Program-made: the position numbers and the translations under genes
The notes under the pieces: generated by a model
What the model saw: only the letters and a program-made list of their open reading frames with translations
Databases searched by the model: none
Told to the model about the DNA's origin: nothing
Part shown: positions 45,751 through 57,329 of the stretch, in pieces
Layout of the letters: each line of letters opens with the position of its first letter
Position numbering within the stretch: position 1 is the stretch's first letter
Assembly (NCBI GenBank): GCA_016716965.1
Contig: JADJUP010000033.1
Location: forward strand, 1-64,000
Direction of reading: 5' to 3'
DNA: 64,000 nucleotides
DNA from: Sulfuritalea sp.
GTDB taxonomy: Bacteria; Pseudomonadota; Gammaproteobacteria; Burkholderiales; Rhodocyclaceae

Positions 45751-46993
45751 AGCGCAGCGCCTCCGCCGGTTGCGTGCGCGAGGCGCGCCAGCTCGGATAC
45801 AGCGTCGCCAGCAGGGTGAGGACGAAGGACACCACGCCGATGGTTCCGACGTCCGACCAGTGCAGGTCGGACGGCAGGTCGCTGATGTAATACACGTCGC
45901 GCGACAGGAACTTCAGCCCGAGGACGTTCTCCAGGGCCGGCACCACGACATCGATGTTCAGCGCCAGCGCGACACCGCCGGCGATCCCGGCGGCCAGGCC
46001 GACGCTGCCGATCAGCGTGCCCTGCACCATGAAGATCGCCATGATGCTTTTCGGGCTCGCGCCCAGCGTGCGCAGGATGGCGATGTCGGCGCGCTTGTCG
46101 GTAACGGCCATGACCAGGGTGGACACGATGTTGAAGGCGGCCACCGCGACGATCAGCAGCAGGATCAGGAACATCATGCGCTTTTCGATTTCCACGGCGC
46201 GAAAGAAGTTGGCATGGCTGCGCGTCCAGTCGCTGACCCAGGCGTCGGTGTCGAGGAAGCGCAGCAGTTCGCGGCCGATGCGCGGCGCGGCGAACAGGTC
46301 ATCGACCTTGAGCCGCACGCCGGTCACGCGGTCGTCCATGCGATACAGCTTTTGCGCGTCGGACATGTGCACCAGCGCCAGTCCGGAGTCGAATTCGAAC
46401 ATGCCGACTTCGAAAATGCCCACCACGCGAAACTGCTTCACGCGCGGCAGGATCGCCGCCGGCGTCACCAGCCCCTGCGGCGCCAGCAGCGTCACCTTGT
46501 CGCCGGTGGTGGCGCGCAGGGCGCGCGCAAGTTCGCTGCCGAGCACGATGCCGAACTCGCCCGGCACCAGTTGCGCCAGCTTGCCCGAACGCATGTGGCG
46601 GCCGATATCGGCCACCGAGTCCTCGACCTCGGGCAGGATGCCGCGCACCATCATGCCGCGCACCTGGCCGTCGTAGCTGAGCATGCCCTGCGCCTGCACG
46701 TAGGGCGCCGCCGCCTTGACCCGCGGATGGCGCGCCGCGCCCTGCACCACCTTGCTCCAGTCGGTCAGTTCGCCGCTTTCGCTGCTGATCTGGACGTGCG
46801 AAACCACGCCCAGGATGCGCTCGCGCAATTCCTTCTGGAAGCCGTTCATCACCGACAGGACAACGATCAGCGCCGCCACGCCCAGCGCCAGGCCCAGCAT
46901 GGAGATCAGGGAAATGAAGGAAATGAAGCGGTTGGCAGCGCCTTCGCGCGGCTGGGCGCGGGTGTAGCGCAGACCGATGAGGAGTTCGTACAT
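45743..46993 (-). CDS. lolC: Lipoprotein-releasing ABC permease (LolC/LolE)
   Basis: The permease has 416 residues with four membrane segments: one near the N-terminus (FISFISLISMLGLALGVAAL), then a large periplasmic domain, then three in the FtsX domain (FLILLLIVAVAAFNIVSTLV, ..., VVSFVLTLLATLYPSWRA). N-terminal MYELLIGLRYTRAQ and the C-terminal EALRYE tail are typical. Only one permease is encoded, so LolC and LolE may be replaced by a single LolF-like homodimer. It is coupled to lolD. Confidence 0.9.
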   Translation of the reverse strand: MYELLIGLRYTRAQPREGAANRFISFISLISMLGLALGVAALIVVLSVMNGFQKELRERILGVVSHVQISSESGELTDWSKVVQGAARHPRVKAAAPYVQAQGMLSYDGQVRGMMVRGILPEVEDSVADIGRHMRSGKLAQLVPGEFGIVLGSELARALRATTGDKVTLLAPQGLVTPAAILPRVKQFRVVGIFEVGMFEFDSGLALVHMSDAQKLYRMDDRVTGVRLKVDDLFAAPRIGRELLRFLDTDAWVSDWTRSHANFFRAVEIEKRMMFLILLLIVAVAAFNIVSTLVMAVTDKRADIAILRTLGASPKSIMAIFMVQGTLIGSVGLAAGIAGGVALALNIDVVVPALENVLGLKFLSRDVYYISDLPSDLHWSDVGTIGVVSFVLTLLATLYPSWRASRTQPAEALRYE

Positions 46994-47096
46994 GCGTGGG
47001 ATGAAGGTGGGAAATCAGGGACCAGTATAGAGTGCGACGCAATGCGCCGGTATAGTCCGGTTCCCGGTTTCCGATTCCCTTTCGCCGATCCCTGCA

Positions 47097-48095
47097 ATGC
47101 TCACCCTCATCGTGCCCGGCCTGATCTGGACCCGCCAGGCGCTCGCCGACCTCAGCCACGACCTGCCGCTGCCGGCATTCACCGCGCTGCTTGGCCGCGG
47201 TGCGCTGACCCGGCGCGCACCTCAGGCCAGCGCCGCAGCGCTCGCCGAGTGCTTCGGCCTGCCGACGCCCTTGCCGGCAGCGGCCTTGCGCCGCCTCGCG
47301 CTACGAGGCGATTCCGGGCACGACGAATGTATCTGCCTCGACCCGGTGCGCCTGCAGTTCCATGATCGCAGCCTGATCGTCGACCACCCGCGCCACCTGC
47401 AGCTCGACGCCGCCGAGGCCGAAGCCCTCGCCGTGTCGCTGGCGCCGACTTTCGCGGAACTCGGCCAGCTCGAGGTGCTCGCGCCGGATGCCTGGAACCT
47501 GCGCCTCGTTGAGCGCGCCCCGGAATTCACCGGTTTGTCCGACGCCATGGGACGCTCCGCCGCCCCGCTGCCTTCGGGACCCGCCCACGCCCCCTGGCGA
47601 CGAGCGATCAACGAGGCGCAGATGATCCTCCACACCCATCCGGTGAACCTGGCACGCGAAAGCGCCGGCCGACCGCTGGTGAATTCACTCTGGCCCTGGG
47701 GCGCCGGGCAATTGCCGCCAGCGCGGGCTGGCGCGCACGACATCGTATGGGGCGACGACCCGGTGCTGCGCGGCATCGCGCAATTGTTCGGCAGCGATGG
47801 CGGCGCGCTGCCTGAACGTTGTCCCGATACCTTGCCGCGCAACGCCCTGGCGCTGGTCGATGCGCTGGAACAGCCGGCACGCAGCGGCGATGCGATCGCC
47901 TGGCGCGATGCACTGGCCGACTTCGAAGCAAGCTGGCTGGCGCCCGCCCACGGGGCGCTGCGTTCCGGTCGGCTCGACACCCTGCGCCTGGTTGCGCCGG
48001 GAGAGTTGGGCAGCGCTGAATTGCGCGTGCGCCGCCACGACCTTTGGAGATTCTGGCGCAAACCGCTGCCCTTGGCGGAACTGGCCCCAAAATGA
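47097..48095 (+). CDS. RpfE-type/phosphoglycerate-mutase-like protein upstream of recJ
   Basis: The protein has 332 residues (MLTLIVPGLIWTRQALADLS; later MGRSAAPLPSG, MILHTHPVNLARE, NSLWPWGAGQLPPAR). Proteins of this kind, encoded just before recJ in betaproteobacteria, are often called regulatory proteins of RpfE type or phosphoglycerate-mutase-like; I know of no demonstrated function. NSLWPWGAG recalls the apparent phosphoglycerate mutase fold. There is no signal peptide. Its stop overlaps the recJ start codon by three bases, implying coupled translation. Confidence 0.75.
   Translation: MLTLIVPGLIWTRQALADLSHDLPLPAFTALLGRGALTRRAPQASAAALAECFGLPTPLPAAALRRLALRGDSGHDECICLDPVRLQFHDRSLIVDHPRHLQLDAAEAEALAVSLAPTFAELGQLEVLAPDAWNLRLVERAPEFTGLSDAMGRSAAPLPSGPAHAPWRRAINEAQMILHTHPVNLARESAGRPLVNSLWPWGAGQLPPARAGAHDIVWGDDPVLRGIAQLFGSDGGALPERCPDTLPRNALALVDALEQPARSGDAIAWRDALADFEASWLAPAHGALRSGRLDTLRLVAPGELGSAELRVRRHDLWRFWRKPLPLAELAPK
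47430..47453 (-). repeat. Dispersed-repeat-like copy in the recJ-upstream gene
   Basis: The minus strand reads GAAA-GTCGGCGCCAGCG-ACACGGC, which differs from the core at two positions. The coding strand gives AVSLAPTFAE, plausible protein sequence in its own right. Confidence 0.3.
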
Positions 48096-49798
48096 CGCGC
48101 ATCGCCATCCGCGACGTACCGCCACACGCCACCTGGGCGCTAGAACAGGGCGGCATCCACCCTTTGCTGGCGCGCCTCTACGCCGCGCGCGGAATCCGTG
48201 CCGCGGAGGAACTCGACGCGCGCAGCAGCGCCCTGCTCTCCCCCGACCGACTCAAGGGAACCAGCGAGGCGGCAGTGCTGCTCGCCGATGCCATCGCCGC
48301 GCGCCGCAAGATGCTGATCGTCGCCGACTACGACTGCGACGGCGCCACGGGCTGCGCGGTCGGCCTGCGCGCGCTGCGCATGATGGGCGCCACGGTCGAC
48401 TACCTGGTCCCCGACCGATTCACGCTCGGCTACGGGCTCTCGCCCGAAGTCGCCCGGCTCGCCGCCGAACGCGCACCGGACCTGGTCATCACCGTCGACA
48501 ACGGCATCGCCAGCGTCGAGGGCGTGGCGGAACTGCGCCGGCGCGGCATCGCTACCCTGATCACCGACCACCACCTGCCGGCCGATGCTTCCTGCGGCGG
48601 ATTGCCCGCCGCGGACGTCATCGTCAATCCCAACCAGCCGGGCTGCGATTTTCCGAGCAAGGCGCTGGCCGGCGTCGGCGTGATGTTCTACGTGATGCTG
48701 GCCTTGCGCGCCGAACTGCGCCGGCGCGGCACCTATGCCACGCAGGACGAACCCAACCTGGCCGGCCTGCTCGACCTGGTCGCCCTGGGCACCGTCGCCG
48801 ACGTCGTGCCGCTCGACCGCAACAACCGCATCCTGGTCACCCAGGGCCTCGCGCGCATCCGCGGCGGCCGCATGCAGGCCGGCATCGCCGCGCTGCTGGC
48901 CATCGCCGGGCGCGATCCGGCCCGCGCCGCCACCTTCGACCTCGGCTTCGCCATCGGCCCGCGGCTCAATGCCGCCGGCCGGCTGGCCGACATGTCGCTC
49001 GGCATCGAGTGCCTGGTCACCGACGATCCCGCGCGCGCGCTCAACATCGCGCAGCAGCTCGACGCCATCAACCGCGAACGGCGCGCGATCGAAGCCGACA
49101 TGCGCGACGACGCCGAGCTGTTGCTGGCCACCGTGGACGCCGGCGACCGGGCCAGCCTCACGCTGTTCGACCAGGGCTGGCACCAGGGCGTGATCGGCAT
49201 CCTGGCCGGCCGCATCAAGGAAAAGCTGCACCGCCCGACCTTCGCCTTCGCGCGCGGCAACCCCGGCGAACTCAAGGCCTCCGGCCGCTCGATCCCGGGC
49301 CTGCACCTGCGTGATGCCCTCGACCTGGTCGCCAAGCGCCACCCCGACCTGCTGCTGCGCTTCGGCGGCCACGCCGCCGCCGCGGGCCTGACGTTGCGCG
49401 AAGAGCGACTCGCCGATTTCGAGGCAGCCTTCGAGCAGGTCTGCCGCGAACTCATTTCGCCGGCGCAGCTGACCCGCACCCTGGAAACCGACGGCCCGCT
49501 CGAATCCGGCTACTACTCGCTCGATGCCGTGCGCATGATGCAGCAGGAGGTCTGGGGCCAGGCCTTCCCGGCGCCGGTGTTCGCCGACCGCTTCGAGGTG
49601 CTGAGCCAGCGCATCCTCAAGGACAAGCACCTCAAGCTCAAGCTGCGCAAGGGCAAGCAGAACTTCGATGCGATCCAGTTCAATTTCGCCGAGGCCGCCG
49701 CTCCGGACCACATCCATGCCGCCTTCCGCGTCGACATCAACGAATGGAACGGACGCCAGACCGTGCAGCTGTTGCTGGAGCATTTCGAACCGGGCTGA
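48092..49798 (+). CDS. recJ: Single-strand DNA exonuclease RecJ
   Basis: The 568-residue protein has DHH (VADYDCDGATG, DLVITVDNGIA, LITDHHLPAD) and DHHA1 (GFAIGPRLNAAGRLAD, QGVIGILAGRIKEKL, LRFGGHAAAAGL) domains. It degrades single-stranded DNA 5' to 3' in RecF recombination and mismatch repair. The start is ATG 48092 (MTRIAIRDVP), overlapping the upstream gene's stop; a longer frame from 48044 is inside that gene. Confidence 0.95.
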   Translation: MTRIAIRDVPPHATWALEQGGIHPLLARLYAARGIRAAEELDARSSALLSPDRLKGTSEAAVLLADAIAARRKMLIVADYDCDGATGCAVGLRALRMMGATVDYLVPDRFTLGYGLSPEVARLAAERAPDLVITVDNGIASVEGVAELRRRGIATLITDHHLPADASCGGLPAADVIVNPNQPGCDFPSKALAGVGVMFYVMLALRAELRRRGTYATQDEPNLAGLLDLVALGTVADVVPLDRNNRILVTQGLARIRGGRMQAGIAALLAIAGRDPARAATFDLGFAIGPRLNAAGRLADMSLGIECLVTDDPARALNIAQQLDAINRERRAIEADMRDDAELLLATVDAGDRASLTLFDQGWHQGVIGILAGRIKEKLHRPTFAFARGNPGELKASGRSIPGLHLRDALDLVAKRHPDLLLRFGGHAAAAGLTLREERLADFEAAFEQVCRELISPAQLTRTLETDGPLESGYYSLDAVRMMQQEVWGQAFPAPVFADRFEVLSQRILKDKHLKLKLRKGKQNFDAIQFNFAEAAAPDHIHAAFRVDINEWNGRQTVQLLLEHFEPG

Positions 49799-49831
49799 GT
49801 CGTTCCGCGAGGCACACACGTGCCCCCGGCC

Positions 49832-52800
49832 TCAGCTTGCAGTCATCAACTCCGCAAAAATGTCGTCAGCCGGCCCCGGCGCGCCGAACAGGTTGCCCTG
49901 GTAGGCATGACAACCCTTGGCCGCCAGGAACCGCCGCTGTGCTTCGGTTTCCACGCCTTCGGCGATGACCGCGAGGCCGAGGCTCTGGCCGAGCCCGATG
50001 ATGGTGCTGGCAATCACCGCATCATTGGCATCCTTGAGCACATCGTGGACAAAGGAATAATCGATCTTCAACTCATCAAGCGGCAAACGCTTCAGGTAGA
50101 GCAGCGACGAATACCCCGTGCCGAAGTCGTCGAGGGAAAAACTCAAGCCCTCCGCCTTCAGCACCGTCATCTTGGCCACCACTTCCTCGATGTCCTGCAG
50201 CAGAACGCTCTCGGTCACTTCCAGCTTGAGTCGCCGCGGATTGGCACCGGTTTCCTGCAGCACATCGATGACCTGTTCGACGAAATCCGGCTGGTGAAAC
50301 TGACGGCCGCTGACGTTCACCGCAATCGTGAGCCGGGCAAGATCCTCGTGCCGCGACCATACCGCGAGCTGGCGACAGGCGGCCTCCAGCACCCAGCGTC
50401 CCAGCGGCACGATGAGGCGGGTTTCCTCCGCCTGCCGGATGAATTCCGCCGGATGAACCATGCCACGCACTGGATGGCGCCAGCGCACCAGCGCTTCAAC
50501 TCCCGTCGTGAGCCCCACCGTGTCGACCTGGCGCTGGAAATGCAGCACGAACTGGCCCTCGGCCACAGCCCGCCGCAGGTCGGCATCCAGGGCGGCGCGG
50601 GCCGACACCGCCGCCTGCATTTCGGGATCGAAGAAGCGCAGCGCATTGCGACCGGCAGCCTTGGCCTGGTACATCGCCGTATCGGCGCGCTTCATCAATT
50701 CATCAACGGAATGGGACTGGTCGCGGAACAGGGTGATGCCGATGCTCGAGGTGCACTGGTAGCTGCGAGTGTCGAGATCGCCACCGGCAGGGTGAAGGTC
50801 GAGCAGATAGGGTTCGCCGAGCGCCGCCTGGATCTTGACCGCCACGCTCTCCACCTGCATCGCGGCAAGCGCTTCCGGATCGAGGTCTTCCAGGATGATC
50901 ACGAACTCGTCGCCACCGAGGCGGGCGACGGTATCGACCTCCCGGATGCAGGCTGCCAGGCGCGCGGCAACTTCGACCAGGAACTGGTCACCGACATCGT
51001 GGCCCAGGCTGTCGTTCAGGGTCTTGAAATCGTCGAGGTCGAACAGCATCAACGCGCCATGCCGGCCATGCCGAGCGCTGGTGGCCAGCGCCTGCTTGAG
51101 GCGTTCGAGCATCAGGCGACGGTTGGGCAGGCCGGTCAGTGCGTCGTAGAAGGCCAGGTGCCGGATCTCGTCCTCTGCCGCCTTGCGTTGCGTAATGTCG
51201 GAGAAGGTACCGACATAGTGAGTAACGCTGCCGCGCCGGCCCTTTACGGCGGTGACGCCGAGCCAACCCGGATAAATCTCGCCGCTCTTGCGCCGATTCC
51301 AGATTTCGCCGCACCAGGTTCCGCTGTCGCTGATGCTGCTCCACATGGACTCGTAAAAGCTGCGATCGTGGTGGCGCGACTTGAGGATCCTCGGCGTCCT
51401 GCCGACAACGTCCTCCGGGCTGTAGCCGGTAATCTCGCAAAAGGCACGATTGACACGCAGGATGTTCATGTCGGCGTCGGTAATCATCACGCCATCCTGC
51501 GATTCGAAGGTGATCGCGGCGATCCGCAGATCCTCCTCGGCACGTTTGCGCTCTGAAATGTCGATGAAACTGGCGCGGATCAGCTTCCGATCCACCGCCG
51601 GCAGCCTGACCACGCGCATTTCACAGCGCACCAGATCGCCCTGAATGGTACGAATGGTCCGATCGAATGAAATCTGGCCTCCGCCGAGAGCGCGTTCCAC
51701 CATCTCGCGGACGAGATCGACGGCTGACTTCCCCGCGAACAGGCCCGTGGGATAGAAGCGCTCCATTGGCCCGGCCAGCAGTGCCTCGCGTTCGCAACCA
51801 AAGAGCTTTTCGGCCTGCACGTTGGCGTCCACCAGTCGATCGCGATCGACGTCATACACGATGATCGCATCCGGCGCCTGCTCGACCAGGACGCGGAACC
51901 GTGCTTCACTTTCGCGCAGGGATTGCGTCATTTTCTCCGCCAGACGTCGCGCGTGATCCCGGTTCGTGGCAAACGACCAGGCGATGGTGAACAGCAGCAT
52001 GCTTGTCAGCAGGCCTCCGGCCAGCACCTGAGTCGAACGGGTCATGAAGGCCGTCGGCTGCGGCTGGCTGGCATAGCTCACGGCCCACTGCTGGCCACCA
52101 ATCTGCAAGGTCTCTTCATGCACGAATTTCGCCGGCAGTTGCTCCTTCGCATCACCACCGTAAAGAAGTTGCTCCGGACCGGAATTGCCGCCGTCGCGAA
52201 TGGTGAGTGCAACGGCGCGCGGAGCTCGCTTGAGGAAATCGGCCATAAGCGTCGGCATGTGCAGCGTGCCCAGCACATACCCTTGCAGCGCTGCGCCGGA
52301 GGCCGGTATAACCGGCAGCATCATGGAAAACGCCGCATCCGGCACGCCCCCCGCTTCGGCGGCGAACGCGAACCTGCCGGAAATCGAAGGGCCGCCGGTC
52401 TCGCGCGCGCGTTGCAGGGAATCCCGCCACCGGGCATCCAGCCGCAGGTCGCGGCCAAGCAATTCGCGGTTGAAGCCGGCGTCGGGTTCCGCCAGGACAT
52501 ACAGCACCTGTTCCTCGCCATGCCGTACCGCATCGCGTCCGCCGACAGCACGCGCAAAACCCAGCCCCCGGATTGCGGGATAGTTCCGTTCCAGGCCAAG
52601 GCCGGCAACGAAGTTGCGCCATTCCTCACGCGTGACCTTGCGGCCGGAAGCAAACAGCGCAGCCGCAGCCTGCAGGGTTCGCGCGTGGTCGAGCACATGA
52701 TTCTCGAATTCGGACCGGACCCGCTCGACCTCGGCATCGAAGTCGCGCCGCTGCTGGCGCTCGATGTCCTCGCGGGTGTGGCTCCAGGCCAGCAGCGTCA

Positions 52801-52900
52801 ATGCCAGGGCGCAAACCAGCGCAAGCCATGCCGGCCAGAGATCCGCCCGCGATCTCATCGATCCGGCATCGTCTGGCAGGGTGAAGTCTCTGGGGGTCAT
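49832..52900 (-). CDS. CHASE-PAS-PAS-GGDEF-EAL cyclic-di-GMP turnover protein
   Basis: This 1022-residue sensor has a membrane segment at about 24-40, a periplasmic CHASE domain (WRNFVAGLGLERNYPAIRGL, FPVI-type), a second membrane segment near 290-310, two PAS domains (about 330-450 and 455-575), a GGDEF domain (ARLGGDEFVIIL intact, so cyclase activity is possible) and an EAL domain (GVEALVRWRHP; VTESVLL; DDFGTGYSSL; DELKIDYSFV; AEGVE; final AYQGNLFGAP). Both halves look active. The CHASE ligand is unknown. It is convergent with recJ and divergent from prfC. Confidence 0.92.
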   Translation of the reverse strand: MTPRDFTLPDDAGSMRSRADLWPAWLALVCALALTLLAWSHTREDIERQQRRDFDAEVERVRSEFENHVLDHARTLQAAAALFASGRKVTREEWRNFVAGLGLERNYPAIRGLGFARAVGGRDAVRHGEEQVLYVLAEPDAGFNRELLGRDLRLDARWRDSLQRARETGGPSISGRFAFAAEAGGVPDAAFSMMLPVIPASGAALQGYVLGTLHMPTLMADFLKRAPRAVALTIRDGGNSGPEQLLYGGDAKEQLPAKFVHEETLQIGGQQWAVSYASQPQPTAFMTRSTQVLAGGLLTSMLLFTIAWSFATNRDHARRLAEKMTQSLRESEARFRVLVEQAPDAIIVYDVDRDRLVDANVQAEKLFGCEREALLAGPMERFYPTGLFAGKSAVDLVREMVERALGGGQISFDRTIRTIQGDLVRCEMRVVRLPAVDRKLIRASFIDISERKRAEEDLRIAAITFESQDGVMITDADMNILRVNRAFCEITGYSPEDVVGRTPRILKSRHHDRSFYESMWSSISDSGTWCGEIWNRRKSGEIYPGWLGVTAVKGRRGSVTHYVGTFSDITQRKAAEDEIRHLAFYDALTGLPNRRLMLERLKQALATSARHGRHGALMLFDLDDFKTLNDSLGHDVGDQFLVEVAARLAACIREVDTVARLGGDEFVIILEDLDPEALAAMQVESVAVKIQAALGEPYLLDLHPAGGDLDTRSYQCTSSIGITLFRDQSHSVDELMKRADTAMYQAKAAGRNALRFFDPEMQAAVSARAALDADLRRAVAEGQFVLHFQRQVDTVGLTTGVEALVRWRHPVRGMVHPAEFIRQAEETRLIVPLGRWVLEAACRQLAVWSRHEDLARLTIAVNVSGRQFHQPDFVEQVIDVLQETGANPRRLKLEVTESVLLQDIEEVVAKMTVLKAEGLSFSLDDFGTGYSSLLYLKRLPLDELKIDYSFVHDVLKDANDAVIASTIIGLGQSLGLAVIAEGVETEAQRRFLAAKGCHAYQGNLFGAPGPADDIFAELMTAS

Positions 52901-53071
52901 TGGCGTCCAGCGCTGGAATGCGCGCGGGCGATTTTACACGGTCACGCCAATGACATGAACTTTGCCGCCAAAGCAGTGCGGCGACCGTGCGCCATGCCCC
53001 CGCGGGCACGCCAACGCTTCGCCCCTGGCGCCGTATAATCGCGGCCCCATCGCACCGACTGACCCTCTGCC

Positions 53072-54647
<1,576 letters not shown>

Positions 54648-54711
54648 GCGGTTCCACGAGTACGCGAACCTGGGTTGTCATCCGGCGTCGTAGCGCCGGA
54701 AGTCGTCTGGG

Positions 54712-55560
54712 TCAGATGCCCGGGTGCGTCGGATGTCCGGCAAAAAACAGCACTCGCCGCACATAGGCCTGCGTTTCAGGGAACGGCGGAATCCCCTGAT
54801 AACGATCCACGGTCCCTTCGCCAGCGTTGTAGGCAGCCAGGACGAGCGCCCAGTCGCCGTCAAAACGTGCCTTGAGCCAACGCAAATAGGCAAGCCCGCC
54901 GCGGATGTTCGACTCGGGATCGAAGGCGTCGGCAACGCCGAAGCGTTCCTGCGTGCCGGGGATGAGTTGCATCACGCCCTGGGCATTCTTGGGGGATACC
55001 GCCTGCGCATCCAGGTTCGACTCCGCCATCGCAACCGCCAGCGCGATTCGTACATCGACGCCACTGCGTTTGGCATGGTGGCGTATCAGGTTGGCGACAC
55101 GACGCCGCGTCGGCGATAGGCCGGCCAGATAGCCGTCAAGGTCGAAGGACTCGGCTATTTCAGCGACTTCCAGCTTGCTGCAATCGCCGTCGAGGGGCGC
55201 AAAGGGAACGGATTCGTCGAAGTAGTCGATCGCGCCATGGTGGCCCAACTGCACGGCCTGGGCGAGGTAGGCATTGGCCAGCGCAGGATTGCGCAAATGG
55301 GCCGGACCGCGGGCCAGGACGCGCCCGATGCGAAAGAAGCCCTCGGCACTGCCGGTGATCGCGGCATCGCAGTACAGGCGAATCGCCAGCGGCGCATTGC
55401 GCCGGATGCCGACGCCCATTTCGGCTGCCAGGCCCTGCTCCAGCGCCGCTATCGCGCGCGGCGCTTCGAGTTCCGGTGTCTGGGCGCGCGCCGCGCCACC
55501 GGCCAGGCCAAGGACGCAGGCGAACAGCAGATAACATATTTGGAGGGCGGCGAGTCTCAC
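54712..55560 (-). CDS. Lytic transglycosylase with Sel1-like repeats
   Basis: The 282-residue exported protein starts with a signal peptide (LQICYLLFACVLGLAGGAAR). It carries Sel1/TPR-like helices (about 70-125, AYLAQAVQLGHHGAIDYF) and a C-terminal SLT domain (about 150-282): AMAESNLDAQAVSPKNAQGV with the catalytic Glu, MQLIPGTQERFGV and LAAYNAGEGTVDRYQGI. It cleaves peptidoglycan glycan strands in the periplasm. It is convergent with prfC. Confidence 0.88.
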   Translation of the reverse strand: MRLAALQICYLLFACVLGLAGGAARAQTPELEAPRAIAALEQGLAAEMGVGIRRNAPLAIRLYCDAAITGSAEGFFRIGRVLARGPAHLRNPALANAYLAQAVQLGHHGAIDYFDESVPFAPLDGDCSKLEVAEIAESFDLDGYLAGLSPTRRRVANLIRHHAKRSGVDVRIALAVAMAESNLDAQAVSPKNAQGVMQLIPGTQERFGVADAFDPESNIRGGLAYLRWLKARFDGDWALVLAAYNAGEGTVDRYQGIPPFPETQAYVRRVLFFAGHPTHPGI

Positions 55561-55586
55561 CCGCCAAGGTTAACTCACTTCGCGGC

Positions 55587-57209
55587 CTACTTCACGGCGC
55601 TCAGGCGCTTCACCCCGGCGACAAAGCGCTGCAGGGTGTCGGACAGCACGCCGCGAGGGATAGTCACCTCGATCAACTGGAAGCGGCCGCGCGTCGCCAT
55701 GGCGCGGTCGAGGGCCGCCTTGAGTTCGGCGCGAGTGGCAACCCTGACGCCATCTCCGCCCATGCCGGCCGCCATTTCGGCATAGCCCCAGTGGCCAAGG
55801 TCGTTGAACGAGGACTCGGGCTGGAAGGTGCGCAGCATTTCCCAACTGGCGTTGTTGAACAGCAGCACGATCGGATCCCAGCCATAGCGCCGGCAATTGC
55901 CGAGTTCCCAGCCGGTCATCTGGAAGGCGCCGTCGCCGACCAGGATCAGCGGCCGCTGCCCGGTCGCCGCCTGCAGTCCCAGCCCGGCCGGTACGCCGTA
56001 ACCCATGGTGGCGTAGTAGCCCGGCGCCACCAGCGCGGTGTGCTCGATCTCCATCGCGGTGAACAGGCAATCCCCCATGTCGGAAGCGATCGGCATCTTT
56101 CCATGCGTTGCCATCAGATCGTTCACGGCGGTCGCGATGTCGGTCGGCGTAATGCCAGCCGCATCCGCCGCCATGCCCCGCGGATAGACCGGGCGGCGCA
56201 CCGCGAGCGGCTTGTCCGGCCCCGTCACGCGCCGCAACAGGCCGTCGACCAGCGCCGCCAGCGGCAACTCGGGATAGACGTGGTGGCCCAGGGTGACGCG
56301 GCCATCCAGCGCCTGTATGGTCTTGCGCAAGTCGATCTTGGTTTCCGAAACGGCGAAATTGGTGTCGCAGACGATCTCGCCGAGCAGGAACAGGCCGTCG
56401 GAGCCCTCCACCAATTGCGTCACTTCCGGCAGGCCGGCGACGCCCATGTAGGTGCCGAACAGCGGCGCATCGTGCTCGGCAAGCAGGCCGCGGCCCATGA
56501 AACTGGTGACCACCGGCAAGCCGAGGCGGCGCGCCAGCAATGCGACCTTTTCCTCGAGGTCGTAACGCCGCACCTCCACCCCGGCCATCAACACCGGCGA
56601 CTGCGCCTGCGCCAGGCGCGACAGGATTTCATCGACGCAGGCCTCGAGCGCATCCTGGTCCACCGCCCGCGGTGCCTCGCGCAACACCGGCGCGCAGGGC
56701 AGGTTCACCATGTCGCGCGGAATCTCGATGTACACCGGTTCCGAATTGCGCAGGCAGTTCGCCAGCACCCGCGCGATGTCGGCCGGGGCCCGCGCCACGT
56801 CATCCAGCTTGACCTGGTCGCAAGTGATCTCGCGGAACATCTGGAACTGCGAATCCAGCGTCTTGGCCTGATGGTGCAGCAGCAAGCCGGAGCGCGCCTC
56901 GCCCTTGCCCGGCCCGCCGGAGAGCACCACCAGCGGTGACTTCTCGGCATAGGCGGCGGCGACGGCATTGACCATGTTCAGCGCACCGGCGCCATAGGTC
57001 ACGGCGGCGACGCCAAGCCCGAGGTGGGCGCGCGCCGACGCGTCGGCGGCGAAGCCGACGCCCGGCTCGTGCGACAGGGTGTACAGCGGCAGGATCTGCG
57101 ACTGCTCGATGACGCGGAAATAGGGAAGGGCGAAATCGCCGGGGATGCCGAATATCTGGCGGGCGCCATGATCCTTCAGCGCGTGAAGCAGGGATTCGAC
57201 GAGGTTCAT
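55587..57209 (-). CDS. Thiamine-diphosphate 2-oxoacid decarboxylase (phenylpyruvate/indolepyruvate type)
   Basis: The 540-residue TPP enzyme has N-terminal PYR domain (IFGIPGDFALPYFRVI, TLSHEPGVGFAADA with the catalytic Glu) and C-terminal PP domain (DGAFQMTGWELG ... LFNNASWEM, the GDG-NN TPP site). It resembles the Azospirillum IpdC/PPDC and Aromatoleum Pdc, which decarboxylate phenylpyruvate to phenylacetaldehyde. Acetolactate synthase-like functions are less likely because no FAD-type domain motif stands out. Start ATG 57209 (MNLVESLL). It is divergent from an Lrp regulator, and the same window holds the AOR that could oxidise its product. Confidence 0.85.
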   Translation of the reverse strand: MNLVESLLHALKDHGARQIFGIPGDFALPYFRVIEQSQILPLYTLSHEPGVGFAADASARAHLGLGVAAVTYGAGALNMVNAVAAAYAEKSPLVVLSGGPGKGEARSGLLLHHQAKTLDSQFQMFREITCDQVKLDDVARAPADIARVLANCLRNSEPVYIEIPRDMVNLPCAPVLREAPRAVDQDALEACVDEILSRLAQAQSPVLMAGVEVRRYDLEEKVALLARRLGLPVVTSFMGRGLLAEHDAPLFGTYMGVAGLPEVTQLVEGSDGLFLLGEIVCDTNFAVSETKIDLRKTIQALDGRVTLGHHVYPELPLAALVDGLLRRVTGPDKPLAVRRPVYPRGMAADAAGITPTDIATAVNDLMATHGKMPIASDMGDCLFTAMEIEHTALVAPGYYATMGYGVPAGLGLQAATGQRPLILVGDGAFQMTGWELGNCRRYGWDPIVLLFNNASWEMLRTFQPESSFNDLGHWGYAEMAAGMGGDGVRVATRAELKAALDRAMATRGRFQLIEVTIPRGVLSDTLQRFVAGVKRLSAVK

Positions 57210-57329
57210 GCAAGGCATCCTGTGGCGTGGCAATGGACGAATTCTCACGCGAATTCCGCGCAATTGGCGTTCATTCACCAGGCTGCATTGGCATTATCAT
57301 GCATGTTTTGTGCGCCAACGAGACATTTC

